Source: JBCBAP01 sp038532435 (GTDB lineage: Bacteria; Pseudomonadota; Alphaproteobacteria; Rhodobacterales; Rhodobacteraceae). From it: DNA of 64,000 nucleotides. The translations under genes were made by a program, and so were the position numbers. The DNA is taken from contig JBCBAP010000013.1 in the NCBI GenBank assembly GCA_038532435.1, forward strand, positions 1 through 64,000, read 5' to 3'. Numbering within the stretch: the stretch's first letter is position 1; each line of letters begins with the position of its first letter. The notes below the pieces were generated by a model, which was not told the origin of the DNA, did no database searches, and saw only the letters and a program-made list of their open reading frames with translations. This document shows, one piece after another, positions 1 to 8,854 of this stretch.

Positions 1-391
1 CCATGCGGCCGGAGGCATTCGAGTAACATCCGCGATCAGCGGATCTGTTGGGACAGTCCGGAGGATTGATCTCTCTTTCTCCGGCCTGAGCGCAGGTGGG
101 CGGCCGGTCCTCATGTTCGCATGAACAGGCAGTACTGATCGCACAGGCCTCCGCAGCCGCACCGCAGTTCTCGCCCGCTCGCCCAAGATGACCTGCCGCA
201 AGGGGCTGCATGTTTCCCCTCGGAACCTCGCCTCTTGAAGGTCGCGGGTCGAGCCTACCCAGTCTTCAAACCGACCGGTTGGTCCTCGTGTTGCCGGACA
301 GACGGCGCGTCGCATCGCCCGGTGCTTACACTTGCAGCGGCCTTTCAACGGTCGTGCAGCGGCCAATCGACTGAACAGCCGCGGGGCCGCC
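1..391. other. Gap at window edge, no gene recognised
   Basis: No reading frame here has a plausible start together with protein-like composition, and I see no tRNA, repeat or clear terminator. A weak near-palindrome, ACCGACCGGTTGGT, sits around 269-282. It may be the downstream region of a gene lost off the left edge. Confidence 0.4.
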
Positions 392-1054
392 CTACTCAAT
401 CGGGTGGAGCTGGCCGCGGATATCCCCGAAATAGGTCTGCCCGGTCGTATGAAGATTGAAGTAGAGCTCCCGCTCGAAGGCGATGTGGGCCATGCCGGCC
501 ACGGTCACGACGCGATCGCCGGGGATCACGGGAATGATCGGGCAGCCAGCGGTAAACGCGGCGACGAGGCCGTGAGCGTTCTCGGTCACCGCGACGATGT
601 CTTCGTTCGTGATCTCGACAGACAGCGCGCCTTCCGCGAAGAGCTCCGACACATCGTGCGCGATCCCGAAATCAACGATGATCGGGCCAAGCTGGCCCGG
701 GCGTCCGCAATGGATGTGGAACATGTTGATCTCTTCCGTATCCACATTCTCGATCTCTACGTGGGCATAGGCGCGGCTGAGATCGCGGGTGAACGAAAGC
801 GTTCCGTGGCCCCGGGAGGTACGATCGTTCCGGTCCACGGACGGAGTGGTCGAGCGGAAGGCGCTCGGGATGATCGACGGCGTGTCTTCTTCCTCCCCTC
901 CTTCCTGCTGCGGACTAAGCCAGGCCTCGAACACGGCACCGATCTCGCCGCCGCGGGAGGGATCGAGGTCAATGCCGCTCACGGGCGGCACCTCTTGGGC
1001 GGTTGTGGCCTTCGCGGCAAGAAGGACGACGATGGAGACGGCGAGGATGCGCAT
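392..1054 (-). CDS. CHRD domain-containing secreted protein
   Basis: 220 residues with an N-terminal hydrophobic signal (about residues 1-19, ending near TTAQ), so probably exported. The centre and C-terminus carry the CHRD signature: GHGTLSF, then AHVEIENV, MFHIHCGRPGQ and finally GDIRGQL. CHRD domains were described in chordin and occur in many bacterial secreted proteins of unknown role. The ATG at 1054 is preferred to the one 12 bases upstream because the signal peptide begins there. It lies downstream of, and in line with, a small membrane protein gene, so the two may be co-transcribed. The domain call is firm; its function is not known. Confidence 0.8.
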   Translation of the reverse strand: MRILAVSIVVLLAAKATTAQEVPPVSGIDLDPSRGGEIGAVFEAWLSPQQEGGEEEDTPSIIPSAFRSTTPSVDRNDRTSRGHGTLSFTRDLSRAYAHVEIENVDTEEINMFHIHCGRPGQLGPIIVDFGIAHDVSELFAEGALSVEITNEDIVAVTENAHGLVAAFTAGCPIIPVIPGDRVVTVAGMAHIAFERELYFNLHTTGQTYFGDIRGQLHPIE

Positions 1055-1075
1055 GTCAGGGTCCAATCTGCGGGC

Positions 1076-1462
1076 TTAGCTGAAGATTTCACGGCGGTGG
1101 GCCTGAAGCCCGAACAGCACCCCACCAAGGGCAAGAGTGACGAGAAGGGTCGGGCTCGCGCCGAACATCACGATCAATGACCCGGACCAGAACAGCGCCG
1201 CGAGGCCCACGGCCGCGCGAAAGTCGACGTTCAACCCGACCAGAAGAAGCGTGCCGAACAGAAAACAGGTCTTTGACCAATAGACCTTGTTCGCGTCAAT
1301 GATCGCCTGTGCAGGTGACGCTGGCTCGCTGTAGCTGGCGAAGATGTTGATCCCATCGCTGAACCAGAGCCCGTACGTCATCCTGACGATGAGAACGCCG
1401 TAGGCGAGGAGGAAGAGGTAGAACGGCCAGCCCGTGCTGAGCGGATAGCGAAGGTCGAACAT
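1076..1462 (-). CDS. Small integral membrane protein, unknown function
   Basis: 128 residues with about four hydrophobic segments: near 10-32 (FYLFLLAYGVLIV), 60-80 (CFLFGTLLLVGL), 83-101 (AAVGLAALFWSG) and 103-118 (LLVTLALGGVLFGL). The N-terminus MFDLRYPLS and the mix of loops and helices look like a real protein, not a shadow frame. It is 21 bases upstream of the CHRD gene on the same strand, which suggests a two-gene unit. I do not recognise a family; the first half is reminiscent of DoxX-like or heme/copper-associated small membrane proteins, but I cannot support that assignment. Confidence 0.6.
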   Translation of the reverse strand: MFDLRYPLSTGWPFYLFLLAYGVLIVRMTYGLWFSDGINIFASYSEPASPAQAIIDANKVYWSKTCFLFGTLLLVGLNVDFRAAVGLAALFWSGSLIVMFGASPTLLVTLALGGVLFGLQAHRREIFS

Positions 1463-1476
1463 GTGGGGTCCTTGGC

Positions 1477-2085
1477 TTAGGCGGTCTGGCGCACAGATGC
1501 ATCTCGCACCCGCTCGCCATCAGCCCTGTGTCGTGAACCGTCCCACTTCGTGTGAGCGGCGTGTTCAGGCTGCCCTGGCGCGCAGGTTTTGACGCCATCC
1601 TGCGTCGCAGGGACCGCCTGATCGGCGACTGGAGCATCGGCACGCATGGACGGAATCGCCGCCTTAACGCTGGTCGCCCCGGCGAACTTCGGTTGCTGCA
1701 CGGTGCGGTTTGAACAGGCTTCATCGCTGCGAGCATCGTCCAGAGCATTCCGGTGTGACGGCCTGAACATCCATCCCTCTCCGAGGAACGCGCCGAACCA
1801 CCGATCCTGCATCGCGAGCGTGAGGCCGGGCAGAACGGTCAGGCGGACCACGCCGCACCCGACGTCAGACAAGAGTACATAATCTGTTTCGACCCGGTCA
1901 TGCGTCTGATCCACCAGCGTCCGCGCTGTCGTCTCCGGGGGTCGGAGCGACACTGTCTGGGGGCATGTTTCGCGTGCGTCGAAACCATGCACCTGCGGGG
2001 TGCGCATGACCGGGTCGAAGTGGGTCACGGATGGCACTGTCTGCAGATGGGCGGGAGAGAGCTCATGCCACGGTATCTGACCCAT
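1477..2085 (-). CDS. Hypothetical protein, possibly degraded
   Basis: 202 residues in an open frame starting MGQIPWHELSP. The first 113 residues have protein-like composition (WFGAFLGEGWMF), but the remainder is rich in Ala, Asp, Arg and Gln with almost no hydrophobic core, as expected after a frameshift or in a chance frame. It starts 118 bases from the divergent TetR gene with a palindrome between them, so it is positioned as the regulated target. I recognise no family. It may be a pseudogene, or only the N-terminal half may be genuine. Confidence 0.35.
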   Translation of the reverse strand: MGQIPWHELSPAHLQTVPSVTHFDPVMRTPQVHGFDARETCPQTVSLRPPETTARTLVDQTHDRVETDYVLLSDVGCGVVRLTVLPGLTLAMQDRWFGAFLGEGWMFRPSHRNALDDARSDEACSNRTVQQPKFAGATSVKAAIPSMRADAPVADQAVPATQDGVKTCAPGQPEHAAHTKWDGSRHRADGERVRDASVRQTA

Positions 2086-2136
2086 GTCGTCATACCCTCC
2101 CCGTCCTCACGCCACTGTTCCAATCCCGCGACCGTT

Positions 2137-2160
2137 TTATTGCACCATGTGATGCAATAA
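2137..2160. promoter_or_regulatory. Palindromic operator for divergent TetR-type regulator
   Basis: A perfect inverted repeat, TTATTGCA-N8-TGCAATAA, lies in the 118-base gap between the leftward ORF at 2085 and the rightward TetR gene at 2204. Size and position fit a TetR-family operator controlling both directions. A further TTGCAA palindrome occurs at 2176-2181. The repeat is seen in the sequence; the regulator assignment is inferred from position. Confidence 0.65.
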
Positions 2161-2203
2161 ATATTACATGACCGGTTGCAATTAATCTGTCAAGAACGGA
2201 GTC

Positions 2204-2863
2204 ATGGCAGAGCAGAGCACCAAGAGGCGCAGCCGCGGCCGCCCCCGCCTCGACGCGAGCGATGGGCGCGACGACATCAAGCGCGCGGCACTGGTCGAGT
2301 TCGCCAATCACGGTTTCAAGGGCGCGAGCGTGGACCAGATCGCGGAGAGGGCTGGCGTTGCCAAGCGGCTGATCCACTATCATTTCGGCTCGAAGGGTGC
2401 GTTGTGGCAGCAGGCCGTCGCGGATGCCTATGAGGAATTTCGCGAGGAGGCGCTCGAGTTCGTGTTGCGCCTCGGACAACAGGCTCCCGAAGACGCCTTG
2501 GACAGTTTCGCGACCCAGATGGTCTGGTTCGCCGCGGACCGCGTGGCACTCATCCAGATTTCGATCGATGAAACCCGTCAGGGAGGCGCGCGGTCCGCGT
2601 GGTTGAAATCCACATATCTCGTCCCGCTTCAACGCATCATGATCGAACAGGCCGGGGTGCTGCTTGGAAAACGCGCGGACGCGAAGGCTGTTGCCTCCCA
2701 TCTGATCCCGTCAATGTTCGGGGCAGTCGCGTTCCCCTTCATCGACGCGGACGTCACGTCAGAGGCTCACGGCGTCGATGTGTTCAGTGAGGGCTACATC
2801 GGCGGTCATGCGGAGTTCATCAAGACGCTCCTGCGCGCTTCCCTCGCGTTGCCAGCTCCGTAA
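2204..2863 (+). CDS. TetR/AcrR family transcriptional regulator
   Basis: 219 residues. A basic N-terminus (RRSRGRPRLD) precedes a canonical TetR helix-turn-helix at about residues 27-70: AALVEFANHGFKGASVDQIAERAGVAKRLIHYHFGSK in overview, with the typical GxxxASVDQIA and IHYHFGSK elements. The C-terminal ligand domain (about 80-219) is all-helical, with no recognisable ligand signature. It is transcribed away from the 2085-392 genes and has a perfect 24-base palindrome upstream, so autoregulation and control of the divergent genes are likely. The inducer cannot be told from sequence. Confidence 0.9.
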   Translation: MAEQSTKRRSRGRPRLDASDGRDDIKRAALVEFANHGFKGASVDQIAERAGVAKRLIHYHFGSKGALWQQAVADAYEEFREEALEFVLRLGQQAPEDALDSFATQMVWFAADRVALIQISIDETRQGGARSAWLKSTYLVPLQRIMIEQAGVLLGKRADAKAVASHLIPSMFGAVAFPFIDADVTSEAHGVDVFSEGYIGGHAEFIKTLLRASLALPAP

Positions 2864-3258
2864 GGGCTGGAGCCACGGTCCGCACCCAAGCGCCGGTGCC
2901 GAAGAGTATCGCGGTTGCTATCGCTCAGGTGGTTCGAGGGGATCAATCAGACTCCACGGTCAGGGTCTTCACCACGCTTGGGTCGTCTGAACCGCGAACG
3001 TCCTGATAGAGCATCGCCAGGATCCTGGTGAGCGCCTTGGCACGCAATCCAGTGGGCCTTAGCGTCGTCACTGATGGCGTGGATATCCAACGCCGCTCCG
3101 TCGCTGCCGCGGAGGCCGGATCGGTCGCCTGTTTGACCTAAACCATCAACCGCCAGTGTCTTACGAAGCCATCCCGGCAACGGTGGCCCAATGCCCCGCC
3201 AACTTACGCCCCGTGCGAGGCGCATCTTCGGCGGGTGCATCGGGCCCCGGTGTCCGCG
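2864..3258. other. 395-base gap with no intact gene
   Basis: Lies between the TetR gene and the end of the ABC permease gene. On the minus strand an open stretch from 3137 to 2943 (64 codons, no start codon, bounded upstream by TAG) ends in a protein-like segment containing RILAMLYQDVRGSDDPS, which could be the tail of a decayed gene. A second minus-strand frame across 3240-2947 is unconvincing. No tRNA or clear terminator seen. Confidence 0.4.
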
Positions 3259-4845
3259 CTAGTCCTTTTGGTCGGCCCGGCGGAACGCCCCCTGCACGAT
3301 GCGGTCGATGACCATGGCAACGAAGAGGATCGCGAAGCCGCCCAGGAGACCCGGGCCCTTGGCCGCGAACTGAAGCGCTTCGAGGATCACCTGGCCGAGA
3401 CCGCCACCGCCGATGAGCGAGATGATGACCACCATCGACAGACACATCAGGATCGTCTGGTTCACTCCGGTCATGATCGACGGCAACGCGAGCGGCAGTT
3501 CAACGTCCTTGAGCAACTGCCAGCGCGTCGCACCAAAGGCCGTCGCGGCCTCCTTGATCGAATCCGGCACGCCGCGCATCCCGAGCGCGGTGAGACGGAT
3601 GACCGGGGGCATACCGAAGATGATCGTCGCAAGGATCCCCGGCGGGTTGCCGGTGCCGAAGAAGGCAATGATCGGGATCAGGTAGACGAACGCGGGCAGC
3701 GTCTGCATGAGGTCGAGCACCGGCTCCGCAAAGCGGTAGGCGCGTTTCGACTTGCCGAACCAGATGCCCAGCGGGATGCCCATCACGACGCAGAGCACCA
3801 CAGCGGCACCAACAAGCGCCACGGTCTCCATCGCGATTTCCCAGTAGCCAAGCAGGGCAATGTAGGCGAGCGCGGCAGCGGTGAAGATTGCCACGCGGGG
3901 CCCGGCGGACCGCCAGCCCACCACGACGATCACCGTCATGACGACGGGCCACGGCGTCCCGATCAGCGCGAGACTGATGGCGTCGAGCACCTGCCGAACG
4001 AGCAGCACGATCCCGTCGAAGGCACCAGCGCCGTTGCGGGCCGCGTCGTCGATCACACCCTCGAGCCAACGGGCACTGACGGAATAAGTGTCAGGGTTCG
4101 CAGGAAACTCGGACATCCAGCCGGGCGCGCTCTCGACCGTGAAACGGTAGACGGTCAGCGGCACGATGACCGCGCCGAGTGCCAGGCCCAGCGCGAGGTT
4201 GCGGGTGCTGAAACCCGACGGTGTCGTCTTGGGATCGACCCGCCAGCGAGCGTACTGTTTCTCGTAAACGATGTTGGAATAGACCGCCTGGACGAGCCGC
4301 AGCACGAGCAGCAGGATCAGGCCGGAGAGCAGGATGCCCGGCGCATCCGCCGCCGCCGCATCCGCGGCCTCCCGGGAGCGTTCGGCGGCGCGCATGAGGT
4401 TGTTGCCCAATGTCTCGAAACGGCTGCCGTCGGTTCCCGCGGCGGTCGCGTCCGCCGCCCGCTGCAGGAATTCCTGCGCCCGGGCCTCCTGCCGTTCGGC
4501 CTGCGCGAGGTCCTCTGCCCCCAGCCGCCCCCACGTGCCGCGACCGATCTGCACGATCGAGATGATCTCAAGGATGATGAACCCCCAGAACATCCCCCAC
4601 GCCCCGCGCGCTGCCGCCCAGAACGGCCCGGCGAGGAAGGCGCCCCGGTTGAAGGTTCGCGGGATCCCCGACGTCGTGTCGTGGATCGTCTGGAAGGCCT
4701 GCCTGTAATAGTCCGCCCGGATCCCGGCGAAGGCGCCGATGGAATCGTCCAGTGCCGCGCGATCCACCTCGATATCGCGCACGGCTCCGGTCATGGCGGG
4801 CTCGGCTGCGTTCTCTTCGAGTTCGTTTGCATCGACAGCCGTCAT
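3259..4845 (-). CDS. ProW-type ABC permease with DUF2628-like N-terminal domain
   Basis: 528 residues, much longer than a usual ProW permease (about 280-350). Residues about 270-520 are the canonical multi-pass permease of the glycine betaine/proline class, with the cytoplasmic EAA-type loop near SIKEAATAFGATRWQLLKDVELP and the GGGGLG segment. The first ~215 residues are extra. They contain AFLAGPFWAAARGAWGMFWGF, a hydrophobic segment, an Ala-rich helical stretch, a second hydrophobic helix and YEKQYARWR, a pattern like DUF2628 membrane proteins. The gene follows the ATPase gene with a one-base gap and is last in the operon. The transporter class is firm; the fused domain is my reading of its pattern and its role is unknown. 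Confidence 0.88.
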   Translation of the reverse strand: MTAVDANELEENAAEPAMTGAVRDIEVDRAALDDSIGAFAGIRADYYRQAFQTIHDTTSGIPRTFNRGAFLAGPFWAAARGAWGMFWGFIILEIISIVQIGRGTWGRLGAEDLAQAERQEARAQEFLQRAADATAAGTDGSRFETLGNNLMRAAERSREAADAAAADAPGILLSGLILLLVLRLVQAVYSNIVYEKQYARWRVDPKTTPSGFSTRNLALGLALGAVIVPLTVYRFTVESAPGWMSEFPANPDTYSVSARWLEGVIDDAARNGAGAFDGIVLLVRQVLDAISLALIGTPWPVVMTVIVVVGWRSAGPRVAIFTAAALAYIALLGYWEIAMETVALVGAAVVLCVVMGIPLGIWFGKSKRAYRFAEPVLDLMQTLPAFVYLIPIIAFFGTGNPPGILATIIFGMPPVIRLTALGMRGVPDSIKEAATAFGATRWQLLKDVELPLALPSIMTGVNQTILMCLSMVVIISLIGGGGLGQVILEALQFAAKGPGLLGGFAILFVAMVIDRIVQGAFRRADQKD

Positions 4846-4846
4846 A

Positions 4847-5875
4847 TCAGCGCCCTCCCTGAATGCCGCGCAACAGAACGGTCTTTGATATCACGCCCAC
4901 CGGCACGCCGCCCTCTTCGACGACAAGCGGGCCATCCGTCTCGACGGAGACGTCGATGAGCGCATCGAGATCGCTCTCCCCGTTCACGGTGACCGCACCT
5001 TCCGGCACACCCGATCCGTTGAGCGGCTCCATGATCGTGTGCGCCTTGACCAGTTTGAGGCGGGAGATGCCCTGCACGAACTCCCGGACATAGTCGTCCG
5101 CGGGGGCGGTCACGATCTCTTCCGGTGTGCCGATCTGCACGATGATGCCATCCTTCATGATGGCGATGCGGGTGCCGATGCGGATCGCCTCGTCGAGGTC
5201 GTGGGTGATGAAGAGCGTCGACTTGTTGAGGTCCTTCACCAGCGCCTTGAACTGGTCCTGCAACTGCAGACGGATCAACGGATCGAGGGCCGAGAAGGGC
5301 TCGTCCATCAGCAGGATCTCAGGATCAGAGGCAAGCGCCCGGGCGATGCCGACCCGCTGCTGCATGCCACCCGAAAGCTCCCGTGGCAGACGATCCTCAT
5401 AGCCCGCAAGATCCACGAGACTGAGGCAATGGTCGGAAATCGCCCAGCGCTTGGATTTGGGGATCTTCCGAATTTCGAGGGGGTAGCCCACATTCTCCCG
5501 GACGGAGCGATGGGGCATCAGTGCCATGTGCTGGAAGACCATGCCGATGTGTCGCGCGCGCATCTCCCGTAGCGCGGTCGCGTTCATACCGCTGACATCC
5601 TCGCCCAGCACACGGATGGTCCCGGCGGAGGGTTCGATCAGGCGGTTTACGTGACGGACCAATGTCGACTTGCCCGATCCCGACAGCCCCATGATGCAGA
5701 AGATCTCGCCGCGGGCGACCTCAAACGAGGCATCGCGCACCCCGATGACCGTGCCGTAGCGGGACAGTGCCTCGGGCTTGCCGATCCCCTCCATCCGGGC
5801 GGCCTCAATCGTTTCGGAGGCGCGACTGCCGAAGACCTTCCATACGCCGGACAACTCGACGACGTTTTCCGTCAT
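4847..5875 (-). CDS. ProV-type ABC transporter ATPase
   Basis: 342 residues. The N-terminus MTENVVELSGVWKVFG leads to Walker A (GLSGSGKST), Q-loop (MVFQHMALMPH), signature (LSGGMQQRV) and Walker B (ILLMDEPFSALDP), then an H-loop (FITHDLDEA). A short C-terminal regulatory segment (about 270-342, CBS-like) follows, as in ProV/OpuAA-type ATPases that respond to ionic strength. The open frame continues upstream to 6373, but that part overlaps the binding-protein gene out of frame; the ATG at 5875, after a 76-base gap, starts the conserved protein. It powers the permease encoded next to it. Confidence 0.93.
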   Translation of the reverse strand: MTENVVELSGVWKVFGSRASETIEAARMEGIGKPEALSRYGTVIGVRDASFEVARGEIFCIMGLSGSGKSTLVRHVNRLIEPSAGTIRVLGEDVSGMNATALREMRARHIGMVFQHMALMPHRSVRENVGYPLEIRKIPKSKRWAISDHCLSLVDLAGYEDRLPRELSGGMQQRVGIARALASDPEILLMDEPFSALDPLIRLQLQDQFKALVKDLNKSTLFITHDLDEAIRIGTRIAIMKDGIIVQIGTPEEIVTAPADDYVREFVQGISRLKLVKAHTIMEPLNGSGVPEGAVTVNGESDLDALIDVSVETDGPLVVEEGGVPVGVISKTVLLRGIQGGR

Positions 5876-5951
5876 GGGGGCACTCCTCACAAAACTTTTG
5901 GGGGTGCGGCGCGCAGGGACCCGCGCGCCGCCGTTTTCATCGGTCGGTGAC

Positions 5952-6905
5952 TTACTCGCCGGTGAGCCAGCTGAGGACGACGTCCCCGTTATTGTCGACC
6001 CAGTTCTGCGCGAACTCGTCAACGGGCACATCGTTGACCGACAGCTCGAACCCTGCCGCGGAAAGCACTTCCGGCGGCATGGAGTAGTTGTCGAGCATCG
6101 CGGCGACTTCAGGATAGTTCTGCCGGACGTTGGCCGCGTAGTGCAGGTGCAGTTTCGCCCCGTTCCATGCGGTCGACGCTTCGGACTTCGCCAGCCAGTC
6201 CGGATCGTCCGTGGGCTGGACGATCGTCCAGGTCGCCGGATCGTGCGCGGGCTCCTCAAGATAGACGAGGTCGTAGGCCACGAAGATGAAGTGCGGCTCG
6301 TAGCAGAAACCCATCCAGGCCTCGTCCGCATTCGCCGCGGCACCCAGCTCACCCCAGGCCACGGTGCCATCATACTGCTTCAGGTCCATGACCTGATCGT
6401 AGCCATAGGATTTCGCGCGGATCTGCTCGATGACGGTGGAGGCCCAGCCGGGTGCGCCGATCCAGACCTCGGGCGTGCCGTTTCCGTCCTTGTCGAACAC
6501 GGCCATCTTATCCGGGTCGGTCAGATCGTCGATGGACGTGATCCCGTAGGTGTCCGCCGTGTACTTCGTCACGCACATGCCCTGAACCGCCTGAACCGGG
6601 TTCTGGTTGGCGACCACCGTCTTGTTCTCCTGAACATAGGTGTTGTGCAAGTTCGCCTGGTTGGGCAGCCACACCTCCGGATGCAGATGCATCGAGCCCG
6701 CATCCATCGCCTCGAAGATGATCGGGTTGGTGCCGTTCTGCAGCTCGACCTCGAGGCCGAAATTCTCTTCGATCACGATCTTGAGGATGTTCGACGTGGC
6801 GTTCGCCGCCGGCCAGTTCGGAACGCCCAGAACAAGGTCCGCGGCCGATGCGGTCCCTGCGGCTGCGAGCAGCGCGGCGGAGGCAGTCAATGTCAACGTT
6901 TTCAT
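5952..6905 (-). CDS. ProX/OpuAC-type periplasmic substrate-binding protein
   Basis: 317 residues with a signal peptide (cleavage near TASA-ADLVLG at 21-22). The mature protein has features of quaternary-amine binding proteins: PNWPAANATS near the start, then MHLHPEVWLPNQ, IGAPGWAST and EAWMGFCYEPHF, giving several Trp/Phe/Tyr residues that could build an aromatic cage. It belongs with the following ATPase and permease genes. Class membership suggests glycine betaine or a related zwitterion, but the three catabolic-type enzymes upstream point to a less usual amino-acid-like ligand. Start overlaps the racemase stop by four bases. Confidence 0.9.
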   Translation of the reverse strand: MKTLTLTASAALLAAAGTASAADLVLGVPNWPAANATSNILKIVIEENFGLEVELQNGTNPIIFEAMDAGSMHLHPEVWLPNQANLHNTYVQENKTVVANQNPVQAVQGMCVTKYTADTYGITSIDDLTDPDKMAVFDKDGNGTPEVWIGAPGWASTVIEQIRAKSYGYDQVMDLKQYDGTVAWGELGAAANADEAWMGFCYEPHFIFVAYDLVYLEEPAHDPATWTIVQPTDDPDWLAKSEASTAWNGAKLHLHYAANVRQNYPEVAAMLDNYSMPPEVLSAAGFELSVNDVPVDEFAQNWVDNNGDVVLSWLTGE

Positions 6906-7651
6906 GTCACTTCTTTCTCCCTGTTGAAACTCGTCGCCACCGGAGCAGCGTGCGCGAAGGGCACCCGCCCGTCACGCGAAAACCGGACAACGGTTTCGAC
7001 CAGCAGGTCGAGCGCGTCGAAGACCGGGACTGGAGCCTCGATTTCCTTGGCCACCAATGAGAATTCCGTACAGCCGATGCAGATCGCCTCCGCCCCCGCG
7101 CGGGCCTGGGCGTGCGCTTCTCTGCTGAGCTGGGCGCAGACCTCCGGCGTTGTGCCGCGCGCCTTGATCGCGCGGATCGCGCCGAGCATGGCATGGGGGT
7201 CTGTGAGGGGTACGACCCGCACGCCCTGCGCCGCCATCGGCAAGTCAAAGACACCGGCCCGCTCCAGAGCCGGGGAGCCGAGAAGCCCGACCCGGCCCCA
7301 CCTGGTCACCTGCGCGGCATGGGTTGCGACCAGATCGACCATGGAGAGAAACGGGATCGATACCGCATCCTGGATGCACGCTGCATAGTGGTGGGCGGTG
7401 TTGCAGGGCATGACGAGCGCCGCTGCGCCCGCCCGCTCGAGCCGCCGTGCCATGTCGATGAGGACCGGCGACGGATCCGGTCCGCACCCCTCCACCAGAG
7501 CGTCGATCCGGCTCGGCACCTGCGGGTTCTGATCGACGATCAGTGGGACGTGATCCGCATCGTCGCGGGCGGGGACGGCTGCGATCAGCCGGGACATAAA
7601 GAGGACTGTCGCCTCCGGGCCCAACCCGCCGATGACCCCGACCCTCCTCAT
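6902..7651 (-). CDS. Aspartate/glutamate racemase family protein
   Basis: 249 residues from MRRVGVIGGLGPEAT. Both catalytic cysteine motifs of the two-thiol racemase family are present: MPCNTAHHY near residue 81 and GCTEFSLV near residue 194. The family interconverts L- and D-amino acids such as aspartate without a cofactor. The ATG at 7651 is preferred because the family begins with the GVIGGxGPxAT segment; 20 codons of upstream frame lack homology-like composition. The start overlaps the stop of the aminotransferase gene, and its own end overlaps the binding-protein start, so it is translationally coupled on both sides. Substrate unknown. Confidence 0.85.
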   Translation of the reverse strand: MRRVGVIGGLGPEATVLFMSRLIAAVPARDDADHVPLIVDQNPQVPSRIDALVEGCGPDPSPVLIDMARRLERAGAAALVMPCNTAHHYAACIQDAVSIPFLSMVDLVATHAAQVTRWGRVGLLGSPALERAGVFDLPMAAQGVRVVPLTDPHAMLGAIRAIKARGTTPEVCAQLSREAHAQARAGAEAICIGCTEFSLVAKEIEAPVPVFDALDLLVETVVRFSRDGRVPFAHAAPVATSFNREKEVT

Positions 7652-8847
7652 GCGGTGATCAGGTGGGACGCGCTGGCCACCTCTGTCAGGATGCTGCCAA
7701 GGATGGCGCAATCCTCCTCCGAAAAGGTGAGTGGCAGGCGCATATCGAAGAGTGTCGAGAGCACCTCATCGGTCCGCGGCAGCTCCTGCGTGGGCACATA
7801 GCGCCAGGAGCTGTGTGCGGAGGTAAAGCCGCGCGGCGCGCTGTCGCCGAACCATTTGACCTCGACACCCCGCGCGGCACAGTCGGCAATGAACTGTCGG
7901 CATCCGTCAGCGTCCAACTCCGGTATCCGCCACTGGATGGACGAGCCGATGCGGCGGGCAGCGGAGGGGGCGGAGGGCAGCACAACGGAAGGCGCTCTGG
8001 AAAGCGCATCGCGCACGATCTTCGCCCGCCGATCCCAACGCGCGAGATTGTCGTCGAGCGTATCGAGCTGGGGCAACAGGATCGCTGCCCGCAGATTGTC
8101 CATCCGGGCAGAGCCGTTGGGCATGTCGAGCCGGGCATCGGCGAACGCCTCGATCCCCGGGCCTGCCCCGTGCCGGTCGTGAAGCATGTAGCTGCCTGAC
8201 AGGATCGTCGCGCGCGCGGCGACCTTCGGATCATCCGTCGTCAGGAGCCCGCCCTCGCCCGCGTTCAGATGCTTATAGGTCTGGCAGGAAAAGCAGGCGA
8301 TGTGGCCGAAATTGCCACTCTTCTGCCCGGCCCATTCGGCACCCATGGTGTGTGCACAATCCTCGACCACGGTCACACCAGAGGCTGCGCTCCAGCTCAT
8401 CAGCGCGTCCATGTCAGCAAGGTGCCCGCGCATATGGCTGAGCAGGAGCGTCTTCGCTCCTGACGCCCGAGCCTTCGCCGCAAGGTCGGCCAGATCGATC
8501 ACGAGGTCTTCGGTGGTCTCGACCAGAACCGCCGTAGCGCCCACAGACGCGATCGCTCCGGGCACCGGCGCGAGCGTCCACGCATTGGTCAGGACCTTGT
8601 CGCCCGGGCCGATGCCGAGCGCGCTCAACGCGATGCGCATGGCCTGCCCGCCGGACGTCACAGCGAGGCAGTGCGTTGCGCCCTGCCACGCGGCAAACCG
8701 CTCTTCGAGGGTTTCGGCAGGGCTCACGCCATCCGGCCATCCGTAGCGGTGCAGGGCGCCGGACCTCATCACCTCGACGGCCGCCGCGATCCCTTCCTCC
8801 GGGATCGGTTCCTGTCGCACGAACGGTTTGGTGAAACGTTCCGCCAT
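7648..8847 (-). CDS. DegT/DnrJ/EryC1/StrS family PLP-dependent aminotransferase
   Basis: 399 residues of a fold-type I aminotransferase. Visible elements are AVTSGGQAMRIAL (cofactor phosphate binding region), VVEDCAHTMGAEW (Asp binding the pyridine nitrogen) and SCQTYKHLNAGEGG, where the Lys forms the PLP Schiff base. Family members usually aminate keto-sugars, but many operon contexts show other substrates. Here there are no sugar-nucleotide genes nearby. The neighbours are a PLP lyase, a racemase and an ABC importer, so amino-acid or small-amine metabolism is more likely. Seven bases separate its start from the lyase stop. Confidence 0.87.
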   Translation of the reverse strand: MAERFTKPFVRQEPIPEEGIAAAVEVMRSGALHRYGWPDGVSPAETLEERFAAWQGATHCLAVTSGGQAMRIALSALGIGPGDKVLTNAWTLAPVPGAIASVGATAVLVETTEDLVIDLADLAAKARASGAKTLLLSHMRGHLADMDALMSWSAASGVTVVEDCAHTMGAEWAGQKSGNFGHIACFSCQTYKHLNAGEGGLLTTDDPKVAARATILSGSYMLHDRHGAGPGIEAFADARLDMPNGSARMDNLRAAILLPQLDTLDDNLARWDRRAKIVRDALSRAPSVVLPSAPSAARRIGSSIQWRIPELDADGCRQFIADCAARGVEVKWFGDSAPRGFTSAHSSWRYVPTQELPRTDEVLSTLFDMRLPLTFSEEDCAILGSILTEVASASHLITA

Positions 8848-8854
8848 CTCGTCC

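Noticed and set aside
3235..4959. Rightward 574-codon frame antisense to the ProW-type permease
   Set aside because: Composition is Arg/Asp/His-rich without hydrophobic core; the leftward permease has clear family features.
5876..6373. Longer start for the ProV-type ATPase
   Set aside because: The extra frame overlaps the binding-protein gene out of frame and has no ATPase-like features.
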